A stretch of 6,016 nucleotides of DNA from Holosporales bacterium (GTDB lineage Bacteria; Pseudomonadota; Alphaproteobacteria; RUG11792). The notes under the pieces are model-generated. The model had not been told where the DNA came from and made no database searches. It saw only the letters and a list, made by a program, of their open reading frames with translations. The position numbers were made by a program, and so were the translations under genes. Numbering within the stretch: the first letter of the stretch is position 1; every line of letters begins with the position of its first letter. This document shows, piece after piece, positions 1 to 5,656 of this stretch. The stretch spans positions 1-6,016 of the forward strand of contig JAITTR010000107.1 of NCBI GenBank assembly GCA_031286725.1. The letters run 5' to 3'.

Positions 1-2
1 AT

Positions 3-740
3 ATAATAAGAATCGATAGAATTAGCCCGTATCATAAGGTAGAAGAAAGCGAGACTGTCGGCTCAATCGCTCAAAAATATAAAATGACAAGAGCGGAATT
101 GATAAAGCTAAACAACCTCCAACCTCCGTATCAATTATACGCCGGTCAAAGATTAATAGTAAATAGAAAAATAGAAGACGATGCTTTGCTTCAAGAAAAC
201 GTAGATATTACGGTAACAGAAACTTCAAAAGTTCAACAAAAAGAAGATAAAACGGAAATAAAACCGGTCGAAGCTCCCGAAGCCCCTATGGAAAATGTAG
301 ACGATATAAAAACGGAAATTGTTGAAAAGAAAGAGGCGGAGTATATTTGGCCAATAGAAAACGGTGCTCAGAAAGTATCGAAACGCTTTGGAGAAGACGG
401 GATAGAAGGAGGAATATTGATAGACGCTTCGGCCGGGACTCCAGTAAAAGCCATTGCCGACGGAATTGTGATAATATCGGGCGTGCCGTTTGGGGAAGCT
501 TCGGCCTACGGCGTAACCGTTGCTATAAAACACCCAAATAAGAAGAAAATGTCAATTTACGCTTATTTAAAAGAAGCCAATGTCGAGGTTCACAAAACTG
601 TAAGAAAAGGAGACTTGATTGGAAAAGTTGGCAAAAGCGGAACAAGAGCGGAAAAACCTCAGCTTTATTTCGAGGTAAGTGATGTTTCGAAAAAAGAAAG
701 AAAATCTATCGATCCTGAAAAATTACTTTCGAAAGAATAA
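3..740 (+). CDS. LysM + degenerate LytM (M23-like) envelope protein, 5' end missing
   Basis: The reading frame is open from the first bases, so this is the C-terminal 245 residues of a longer protein. The ATG at 84 lies inside the LysM domain and is not the start. Visible residues 10-53 form a LysM peptidoglycan-binding repeat (YHKVEESETVGSIAQKY ... LYAGQRLIV). Residues about 55-114 are a charged, Pro/Glu-rich linker. Residues 116-238 are a LytM domain (GTPVKAIADG, YGVTVAIKH, GDLIGKVGKSGT, QLYFEV). Active M23 peptidases bind zinc through H and D of an HxGxD motif and the histidines of YAHL and HLHFE. Here those positions read E135, L139, Y188 and Q220/Y222, so the enzyme should be inactive. 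This resembles NlpD/EnvC/DipM-type factors, which activate cell-wall amidases or organise division. The place before yajC-secD-secF fits alphaproteobacterial NlpD-like genes. Family assignment is firm; the amidase-activator role is inferred. An envelope or periplasmic location is expected, but the export signal is outside the window. Confidence 0.88.
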   Translation: MIRIDRISPYHKVEESETVGSIAQKYKMTRAELIKLNNLQPPYQLYAGQRLIVNRKIEDDALLQENVDITVTETSKVQQKEDKTEIKPVEAPEAPMENVDDIKTEIVEKKEAEYIWPIENGAQKVSKRFGEDGIEGGILIDASAGTPVKAIADGIVIISGVPFGEASAYGVTVAIKHPNKKKMSIYAYLKEANVEVHKTVRKGDLIGKVGKSGTRAEKPQLYFEVSDVSKKERKSIDPEKLLSKE

Positions 741-746
741 TAATCT

Positions 747-755
747 TGATAAAAT
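747..755 (+). promoter_or_regulatory. possible extended -10 promoter before yajC
   Basis: TGATAAAAT fits the extended -10 pattern TG-N-TAAAAT. It lies in the 48-base gap between the LytM gene and yajC, and a start near 762 would leave a leader of about 27 bases. The -35 region (TTTCGA at 727-732) is a poor match. It may let yajC-secDF-ddl be transcribed apart from the upstream gene. Such motifs arise by chance in AT-rich DNA, so support is modest. Confidence 0.3.
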
Positions 756-788
756 ACTAATGGTTTTTATTTTTTAATCAGATAATCT

Positions 789-1199
789 ATGATGTTATTT
801 ATAAGTCAAGCGTTAGCCGAAGAAACCGCAAAGCAATCGAATATGTTCATGTCCTTTTTGCCTATGATTGCGTTTGTAGGCATATTATACTTTCTTTTAA
901 TAAGGCCTCAGCAAAAAAAGTCGAAACAGCATCAAGCTCTTGTATCTTCAATAAAAAAGGGGGACAAGGTAATAACAAATAGCGGAATAATTGCAACTGT
1001 TTCGAAAATTATAAACGATCAAGAAATTATGCTGGAAATTTCAGACGGAGTACATTGTAAGTTCTTAAGATCCGCCATAGCCAATATGTTCGAAAAAACT
1101 GCGGAAGAATCTCCAAAGCCTATCGAGAAAAAAGAGACCGTCCATGGAGATAAAAAATTAAAAGCCGTGAATAAGCCTATTGAGAAAAAGAAAAAATAA
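789..1199 (+). CDS. yajC: Sec translocon accessory protein YajC
   Basis: YajC is a small inner-membrane protein that associates with SecDF and SecYEG during protein export. This 136-residue product has a short N-terminal stretch, one membrane helix at about 20-38, and immediately after it the family signature RPQQKK at 39-44. The conserved cytoplasmic block follows (KKGDKVITNSGIIATV at 56-71, then an EISDG..CKFLRSAI segment). Position just before secD and secF confirms the call. Two ATG codons stand in tandem (789 and 792); no Shine-Dalgarno sequence is visible before them, so the exact start is uncertain by one codon and initiation may be leaderless-like or weak. The last 27 residues are a Lys-rich tail in which KPIEKK occurs twice (110-115 and 129-134); this tail lies beyond the conserved YajC core. 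Confidence 0.95.
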   Translation: MMLFISQALAEETAKQSNMFMSFLPMIAFVGILYFLLIRPQQKKSKQHQALVSSIKKGDKVITNSGIIATVSKIINDQEIMLEISDGVHCKFLRSAIANMFEKTAEESPKPIEKKETVHGDKKLKAVNKPIEKKKK

Positions 1200-1226
1200 C
1201 AATCGTTCTTAAAAGGGAGAAAGTAG

Positions 1227-2825
1227 ATGTTAGTCGTATCAAAATTTCGAGTTTTTTCGACTTTTGTTATTTGTTTGCTTGGGTTGACGTTTGCGTTGCC
1301 TTCTCTTGTTAATCAGAAAACTTACAATAAATTACCTGGCTTTTTGCAACATACGGTCAACCTCGGCCTAGAACTTAGAGGCGGGTCTCACATTCAGTTA
1401 GAAGTTGATATAAAGTCAGTAGAAAAAGAACATCAAGAGAGCATAGTTGATGAGGCAAGAAAACAGCTTAGAAAACAAAATATTCGATATAACAAAATAA
1501 TGGTTCAACAAAAAGACAATAGTTCCATAATTTTTATATCGCTTAAAAATTCTGAAGACGCTTCTGAGGCGCAAAAGATTCTTTCAAAGATAGAAAAGGA
1601 ATTAGAGATTACGGTAAACGGAACGGAAATAAATGCTGTAATTTCCGAGTCGTTTTTGGAAAATTTCTCAAAAAGAATAGTTGGAGAATCGATTGAAGTT
1701 ATAAGACGCAGAATAGACGAATCAGGCACAAAAGAACCGACTATCCTGCGACAAGGCATTGATAGAATTATCGTTCAGCTTCCTGGGGTTGAGGATCCTG
1801 CAGAGATAAAAAAACTGTTGGGGAAAACCGCTCTTTTGACATTCCATGGCGTTGACGAAGAGATGGAATCGATTCCAGTCAGAGAAGGAGCTAAAGTTAA
1901 CCTTCCTTCAAAGCCTGGCGTAATGTATTTGCCTGAAGAAAGAACAAAAGGCCTTACCGTATACGTCCCTATTAAAAAACAAATATCGCTAACTGGGAAA
2001 TCTTTAGTAGACGCTCAAATGAACGTCGATCCTCAAACGGGAATGCCTTGCGTCTCTATAAAATTCGATTCGATAGAGGGAACTAGAAAAATCGCGGAAC
2101 TTTCTTCTAAATATCTTCATAAACAATTTGCTATGGTATTAGATGGTAAAGTCCTGAGCGCTCCGGTTTTTCAAGCGGTTCTTAATAACGGCTCCGCGCA
2201 AATCACGGGAACGTTTACGATGGAAGAGGCTACCGATCTTGCTTTATTGTTAAGAGCCGGATCGCTCCCAGCTCCGTTAAATGTCGTCGAAGAAAGAAGC
2301 GTTGGGCCAAGCCTGGGAGCCGACTCTATAGCCGACGGTAAAAATGCGACAATTTTTGCGTTTGTTTTAGTTTCTTTATTCATGATTTTATCATATGGCA
2401 AATTCGGCGCGTTTTCCGTCGTATCGCTTTTTTGCAACATAATGCTTTTATTTGCCTGTTTAACCCTTCTTGGAGCAACGCTGACGCTTCCGGGAATTGC
2501 TGGTATTGCCTTGACGATAGGAATGGCCGTCGATTCTAACGTTTTGATTTATGAGAGAATCCGAGAAGAAATAAGGCTTGGCATAAAATCTAGCCTCGCG
2601 ATTGCTCAAGGATACAAAATGGCGATGATGACAATCATAGATTCTAACTTAACGACGCTTGTTGGTTCTATTGTTCTTTACGAATTTGGATCCGGGCCAA
2701 TAAGAGGATTCGCCGTGACTTTAGCTCTTGGAACGGTTATTTCGTTGTTTACGACATTTTCGTTAACTAAATCCATAATAGCCCTGTGGTTAAGGAAACG
2801 TCAAAATAAGGAAATTATCATATGA
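1227..2825 (+). CDS. secD: protein translocase subunit SecD
   Basis: SecD with SecF forms an RND-type membrane complex that uses the proton gradient to pull preproteins out on the periplasmic side of SecYEG. The 532-residue product has a first membrane helix at about 9-27, then the SecD signature LGLELRGG at 46-53 and a large periplasmic region to about 370. Five further membrane helices follow. The fourth helix carries GMAVDSNVLIYERIREE starting at 432; D436 corresponds to the conserved aspartate implicated in proton transfer. The length is usual for shorter SecD forms; E. coli SecD is longer. The ATG is preceded by AGGGAG at 1214-1219, seven bases upstream, which supports this start. The gap to yajC is 27 bases, and secF begins 14 bases after the stop. 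No broken motif was seen. Confidence 0.97.
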   Translation: MLVVSKFRVFSTFVICLLGLTFALPSLVNQKTYNKLPGFLQHTVNLGLELRGGSHIQLEVDIKSVEKEHQESIVDEARKQLRKQNIRYNKIMVQQKDNSSIIFISLKNSEDASEAQKILSKIEKELEITVNGTEINAVISESFLENFSKRIVGESIEVIRRRIDESGTKEPTILRQGIDRIIVQLPGVEDPAEIKKLLGKTALLTFHGVDEEMESIPVREGAKVNLPSKPGVMYLPEERTKGLTVYVPIKKQISLTGKSLVDAQMNVDPQTGMPCVSIKFDSIEGTRKIAELSSKYLHKQFAMVLDGKVLSAPVFQAVLNNGSAQITGTFTMEEATDLALLLRAGSLPAPLNVVEERSVGPSLGADSIADGKNATIFAFVLVSLFMILSYGKFGAFSVVSLFCNIMLLFACLTLLGATLTLPGIAGIALTIGMAVDSNVLIYERIREEIRLGIKSSLAIAQGYKMAMMTIIDSNLTTLVGSIVLYEFGSGPIRGFAVTLALGTVISLFTTFSLTKSIIALWLRKRQNKEIII

Positions 2826-2839
2826 AAGGAAATATATAG

Positions 2840-3763
2840 ATGTTTCGTCTTCATCTAATCCCGTATGGAACAAAATTTGATATAGTAGGAAAAAGCAAAT
2901 ACATGCTAACGTTTGCCGCTATTGTTATCGTCGTATGCTTATCTTTTGTAACGTTTAAAGGACTGAATTATGGCATAGACTTTAAAGGCGGATATATCTT
3001 CGAAGTAAAAATGCCTTATGAGCCTAACGTACAAGAGCTTAGGGAGCAATTAGGAAGCATAGGCCTTGGAGAAGTCGCCATACAACAATTTGGAGCGAAA
3101 GAAGATTTGCTGATAAAACTTGAAAAATCCGAAGAAGGACAAGCGATAGCGATTCAAAAAATAAAAGATTCCTTAGGTTCTGGGGTGACGTACAAAAGAG
3201 TAGAAACTGTAGGCTCAAAAGTTGGCAGCGAGCTCGTTTCAAACGCTATAAAAGCCGTCGCATTCGCTCTTGTAGCTATGCTTTTATATATAGCGGTCAG
3301 ATTTGAATTTCAATTTGGAATTTGCGCTATTGCCGCTCTTTTGCATGATTGCGCTATAATTTTCGGAATGTTTTCAATATTCCCTTTGGAATTTAGCGAG
3401 ACGTCAATCACCGCAGCTCTTTTGACCGCCAGCTATTCTATAAACGATACTGTCGTCATATTTGACAGAATAAGAGAAAATTTGAGAAGATTTAGAAAAA
3501 TGGAATTAAAAGATCTAATAAATTTAAGCTTAAATGAAACGTTGTCTAGAACGACTCTGACCGCCGCTACGACTTTATTAGCCGTTTTGTCTTTATATAT
3601 TTTCGGCGGAAAAGTCATAGCCTCTTTCGCTCTTCCGATAATGGTTGGAATTCTCGTAGGAACCTTTTCATCGATATTTGTCGCTTCTCCTCTCTTAATG
3701 TTTTTGAATATTAAAAGAGAAAATTTTGACAAAAACAAGAATAAAATAGCGAACATAGTGTGA
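2840..3763 (+). CDS. secF: protein translocase subunit SecF
   Basis: SecF is the partner of SecD in the proton-driven export complex of the inner membrane. The 307-residue product starts with the typical short cytoplasmic segment (FDIVGK at 13-18), membrane helix 1 at about 22-41, and the SecF motif LNYGIDFKGG at 42-51. A small periplasmic domain runs to about 130, followed by five membrane helices. YSINDTVVIFDRIREN at 199-214 is the SecF hallmark; D203 matches the conserved aspartate implicated in proton relay. The residue before YSIND is Ser where Gly is common, a mild change. AAGGA at 2826-2830, just after the secD stop, is a well-spaced ribosome site for the ATG at 2840. Length and topology are normal. 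Confidence 0.97.
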   Translation: MFRLHLIPYGTKFDIVGKSKYMLTFAAIVIVVCLSFVTFKGLNYGIDFKGGYIFEVKMPYEPNVQELREQLGSIGLGEVAIQQFGAKEDLLIKLEKSEEGQAIAIQKIKDSLGSGVTYKRVETVGSKVGSELVSNAIKAVAFALVAMLLYIAVRFEFQFGICAIAALLHDCAIIFGMFSIFPLEFSETSITAALLTASYSINDTVVIFDRIRENLRRFRKMELKDLINLSLNETLSRTTLTAATTLLAVLSLYIFGGKVIASFALPIMVGILVGTFSSIFVASPLLMFLNIKRENFDKNKNKIANIV

Positions 3764-3767
3764 GAAA

Positions 3768-4673
3768 ATGCAAAATAACATAAAAAGAATCACGGTTTTA
3801 ATGGGAGGATGGTCTCCTGAAAAAGAGGTCTCAATCAAGTCTGGCGAATATGTGGCTACTGTCTTAAAAAAGATGGGATACGAAGTATATCAATTATATG
3901 TTGAAAAAGATTTGAAATATATAACCGAAGAATTATACAAATCTAATCCGGATTTTATCTTTAACTTACTGCATGGCGTTGGGGGAGAAGACGGAATAAT
4001 GCAAGGAATTCTTGAAGTTTTTGGAAAACCTTACAGCAATAGTAACGTTTTGTCTTCGGCAGTTTGTTTTAATAAATCAATATGCAAAAAAATAGCGAAG
4101 CTTAGCGGAGCTAATATTGTCAACGGCTTTGATATTATGCAAAACGAAATACGAAAATTAGGAACGGAAATTCCAATAAAATATCCTTTTGTCATCAAAC
4201 CTGTGGAAAATGGCTCTAGCGTTGGGGTGTTTTTAATTTTTAACGAGTCTGATCTAGAAAATTTAAAAAATACCGATTGGACGTTTGGGGAAGACGTAAT
4301 GATAGAAGATTACATAGAAGGCAGAGAGTTTTCAGTCCTTGTAATAAACGGAAAAGCGATAGGAGCTATCGAAATAATGCATAAGAATAAATTTTACGAC
4401 TACGCAAGCAAATACGAAATAGGCGGCTCTGCCCACATATCTAGTTTTGAGCTCAATCAAAAAGCGATGCTTGATATGTATTCAATCTCTGAAAAGATCT
4501 TTAAAGCTTGCAAGTGTAAAGGAGCAGCTCGAGCGGAATTTATATATGATAATGAAAATATCTATTTTCTGGAAATAAACACGCAAACGGGAATGACTGA
4601 ACTTTCTATCGTTCCCGATATCGCCAGATTTAATAACATATCGATGGAAAAATTGTTAGAAATGCATTTTTAG
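3768..4673 (+). CDS. ddl: D-alanine--D-alanine ligase
   Basis: This ATP-grasp enzyme joins two D-alanines with ATP in the cytoplasm, supplying the dipeptide that MurF adds to the peptidoglycan precursor. The 301-residue length is close to that of DdlB. Family motifs appear in order: GGWSPEKEVSIKSG at 13-26 (E18 matches the substrate-binding Glu); HGVGGEDGIMQG at 69-80; VIKPVENGSSVGV at 142-154, with ATP-contacting K144 and the S150-S151 loop; YIEGREFSV; YDYASKY; and EINTQTGMTELS at 269-280, with metal and substrate residues E269, N271 and S280. T274 stands where Pro is usual in the NTxPGMT motif. The other key residues are present, so activity is likely. The gene starts four bases after the secF stop, implying translational coupling; only a weak GTGAG-like ribosome site precedes it. 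In many proteobacteria ddlB lies in the mur-fts cluster, so this position is notable. ddlA versus ddlB type is not decided here. Confidence 0.95.
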   Translation: MQNNIKRITVLMGGWSPEKEVSIKSGEYVATVLKKMGYEVYQLYVEKDLKYITEELYKSNPDFIFNLLHGVGGEDGIMQGILEVFGKPYSNSNVLSSAVCFNKSICKKIAKLSGANIVNGFDIMQNEIRKLGTEIPIKYPFVIKPVENGSSVGVFLIFNESDLENLKNTDWTFGEDVMIEDYIEGREFSVLVINGKAIGAIEIMHKNKFYDYASKYEIGGSAHISSFELNQKAMLDMYSISEKIFKACKCKGAARAEFIYDNENIYFLEINTQTGMTELSIVPDIARFNNISMEKLLEMHF

Positions 4674-4790
4674 TCTGAATCCTATAAATATCTGTTTTGA
4701 ATATAAAACTTAAATTAGCCGTGATTATTGTAATAATGTCATGTGTTCTTCTAGTTATTTCTTTTTAAATTCAAAAAATCTTCGAGATCG

Positions 4791-4806
4791 TTAACTCTTT
4801 TTTAAC
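4791..4806 (+). promoter_or_regulatory. CtrA-box-like motif TTAA-N7-TTAAC
   Basis: TTAA at 4791-4794 and TTAAC at 4802-4806 are separated by exactly seven bases, matching the alphaproteobacterial CtrA recognition pattern TTAA-N7-TTAA. A third TTAAC follows at 4809-4813. The motif covers the place where a -35 element would stand for the TAAAAT at 4822-4827, the usual arrangement at CtrA-activated promoters. T-rich sequence raises the chance of a random match, and ctrA itself is not in the window. Confidence 0.4.
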
Positions 4807-4821
4807 TTTTAACCGGTATTC

Positions 4822-4827
4822 TAAAAT
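4822..4827 (+). promoter_or_regulatory. -10-like element TAAAAT for the exported-protein gene
   Basis: TAAAAT matches the sigma70 -10 consensus at five of six positions. The second TTAA half of the CtrA-like box ends 16 bases upstream, and no good TTGACA-like -35 is present, as expected if an activator replaces it. Transcription would begin near 4834, giving a leader of about 75 bases before the ATG at 4910. Confidence 0.4.
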
Positions 4828-4899
4828 AGAAGATTAAGAAACTCTTTTAGAAACGGAGCTTAGAAAAATCTTCAAAGGTATAGTTAAATGGGTTTTTAT

Positions 4900-4904
4900 G
4901 GAGG
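4900..4904 (+). promoter_or_regulatory. strong Shine-Dalgarno GGAGG setting the start at 4910
   Basis: GGAGG lies five bases before the ATG at 4910. It overlaps the in-frame ATG at 4898, so that earlier ATG cannot be the site this ribosome signal serves. This is the best ribosome binding site in the window. Confidence 0.75.
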
Positions 4905-4909
4905 TAAAA

Positions 4910-5302
4910 ATGAAAATGAAGATGATAATTGCGCTAAGTTTAGCGACAGCGCTGGGGAATTTTAGCGCTTATGCCGGCGAAGACGCGATGGGCGAATCGG
5001 TGGCAGTTGATGTGCCAGCGGGTGCTAAAGCAATATACAGCACGTTTAAACTGAAGGAAGATTTGGTTGCTAAAGGCGATAAAGCTTTATCAAGAGAACA
5101 AATTCTTGGTGAAATGAGTCCTTGGGGTAAAGGAAATGATCTTGACAAGCGGTTGTATGGAAACGTGAATTTACTGTGCAACGGTATAGCTAAAGCGATG
5201 AATGAAACAGATTTTAAGAACGTGATTAAGAACGCATTTTCCACATTTCACGCTTTGTATATAAGTAAGAGGAAGCTTAACAGAGGAGTAGAGCGTAAAT
5301 AG
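4910..5302 (+). CDS. small exported protein of unknown function
   Basis: I do not recognise this 130-residue product. The N-terminus is a classic Sec signal peptide: basic start MKMKM, hydrophobic core IIALSLATALG, and a likely signal peptidase I site after SAYA at residue 22. This would leave a mature protein of about 108 residues in the periplasm or outside the cell. The mature part begins Gly/Ala/Val-rich (GEDAMGESVAVDVPAGAKA), followed by a mixed-charge, probably helical region with KLKEDLVAKGDKALSREQILG, a WGKGNDLDKRLYG segment and a basic end (SKRKLNRGVERK). There is one Cys (LLCNG), so no internal disulfide and no lipobox. The ATG at 4898 would add four residues but lies on the ribosome site, so 4910 was chosen. 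The first third looks richer in G and C than the neighbouring genes. It appears to be a single-gene unit with its own promoter signals and a terminator 35 bases after the stop. The strong ribosome site suggests it is well expressed. Confidence 0.75.
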   Translation: MKMKMIIALSLATALGNFSAYAGEDAMGESVAVDVPAGAKAIYSTFKLKEDLVAKGDKALSREQILGEMSPWGKGNDLDKRLYGNVNLLCNGIAKAMNETDFKNVIKNAFSTFHALYISKRKLNRGVERK

Positions 5303-5337
5303 AGTATTACAATTGACTGTTTTTTGTTGAATAGAAT

Positions 5338-5369
5338 ATACGCAAAACCCTTTTAGGTTTTGCGTATTT
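5338..5369 (+). terminator. intrinsic terminator after the exported-protein gene
   Basis: ATACGCAAAACC at 5338-5349 is a perfect inverted repeat of GGTTTTGCGTAT at 5356-5367, giving a 12-base-pair stem with a six-base loop (CTTTTA). The T tract after the stem is short (TTTC), so termination may be incomplete. It is 35 bases beyond the stop codon, which fits a transcript end for the upstream gene. Confidence 0.8.
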
Positions 5370-5441
5370 CGCCTCAGCTAATTTTGATAAACAAAAGACT
5401 GAATCCCGTTTTAAACTTGCAAAGAATATTTTCTAATAATT

Positions 5442-5450
5442 TGATACAAT
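5442..5450 (+). promoter_or_regulatory. extended -10 motif TGATACAAT
   Basis: TG-N-TACAAT matches the extended -10 pattern. No good -35 lies at 16-18 bases (TTGCAA at 5417-5422 is 22 bases away). If active, it would start RNA near 5457, just at the left edge of the complementary region described next. Confidence 0.35.
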
Positions 5451-5456
5451 AAAAAC

Positions 5457-5588
5457 TGTTTCGTAACTAATTTTGTTTAAGGTCTAAGACTAAGCTCAGT
5501 TGTCGCTTTTATAGTAGGTTAGCTCCGTAAGAACTTTAGATCTTTACGCGATTGGAATAACTGAGTTTCGTCGGAAGAAATTGTTTTT
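5457..5588 (+). ncRNA. candidate structured RNA of unknown family
   Basis: Segments far apart can pair. AAGCTCAGTTGT (5492-5503) pairs with 5557-5568 over 12 base pairs including two G-U pairs, extended by GAC (5488-5490) with GTC (5570-5572) across one mismatch. An inner hairpin pairs CGTAAGA (5526-5532) with TCTTTACG (5541-5548), with one bulged T. An outer stem pairs 5468-5473 with 5578-5583. Five T residues follow at 5584-5588, which could end the transcript. An extended -10 motif sits just before. The outline (closing stem, open middle, long upper stem) recalls 6S RNA, but no conserved sequence supports that name. It could equally be a leader structure of trcR mRNA. Found by eye, without a folding calculation; ends are approximate. 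Confidence 0.35.
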
Positions 5589-5593
5589 CAGCG

Positions 5594-5622
5594 TTGAAGT
5601 TTTAGGGGTTTTGAGGTACAAT
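5594..5622 (+). promoter_or_regulatory. sigma70-type promoter of trcR
   Basis: TTGAAG (5594-5599) and TACAAT (5617-5622) are separated by exactly 17 bases, matching the -35/-10 consensus at four and five of six positions. Transcription would begin near 5629, leaving a leader of about 28 bases with GGAG at 5647-5650 placed six bases before the ATG at 5657. This is the most consensus-like promoter in the window. Confidence 0.6.
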
Positions 5623-5656
5623 ATATCGTCTGCAATTTATAAAAGTGGAGAGTTTT

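Larger units (their letters stand above)
4674..4909 (+). other. intergenic region between ddl and the orphan exported protein
   Basis: This AT-rich stretch contains no protein gene that I can support. No convincing terminator follows ddl; the short ATTATT/AATAAT inverted repeat at 4724-4737 leaves too small a loop and is all A-T. The right half holds a CtrA-box-like element, a -10-like hexamer, three copies of a 7-base word able to pair alternately (4777-4783, 4829-4835, 4867-4873) and a strong ribosome binding site. Confidence 0.6.
5303..5656 (+). other. 354-base stretch without a protein gene, upstream of trcR
   Basis: No supportable protein-coding frame is present. The stretch contains, in order, the hairpin terminator of the exported-protein gene (5338-5369), an unassigned AT-rich part (5370-5440), an extended -10 motif (5442-5450), a region of long-range complementarity read as a candidate structured RNA (about 5457-5588), and the trcR promoter and ribosome site (5594-5650). 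No tRNA T-arm, tmRNA, RNase P or SRP RNA signature was found on either strand. Confidence 0.65.

Noticed and set aside
84..86. ATG at 84 as the start of the LysM/LytM protein
   Set aside because: The frame is open back to position 3 and encodes the first half of the LysM repeat, so this Met is internal.
2171..3756. Minus-strand open frames opposite secD and secF (for example 2171-2440 and 3433-3756)
   Set aside because: They are complements of well-conserved genes, with no sign of their own function.
4724..4737. ATTATT/AATAAT inverted repeat as the ddl terminator
   Set aside because: All A-T, at most five stable pairs, and no T tract follows directly.
4898..4900. ATG at 4898 as the start of the exported protein
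   Set aside because: It overlaps the GGAGG ribosome site that serves the ATG at 4910 and has no ribosome site of its own.
4969..5244. Minus-strand open frame opposite the exported protein
   Set aside because: The plus-strand frame has a signal peptide, a strong ribosome site and a terminator; the minus-strand frame has no such support.
5313..5342. Promoter from TTGACT (5313) and TATACG (5337)
   Set aside because: The -10 is weak, the spacing is 18, and the start would fall inside the terminator hairpin.
5492..5503. tRNA D-arm-like AGCTCAGTTG
   Set aside because: No T-arm, anticodon arm or acceptor stem with correct spacing is present on this strand; the word is better explained by its pairing with 5557-5568.
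5457..5588. Naming the candidate RNA as 6S or SRP RNA
   Set aside because: Only the general outline recalls 6S, and the conserved SRP apical sequence is absent; a family name would be a guess.
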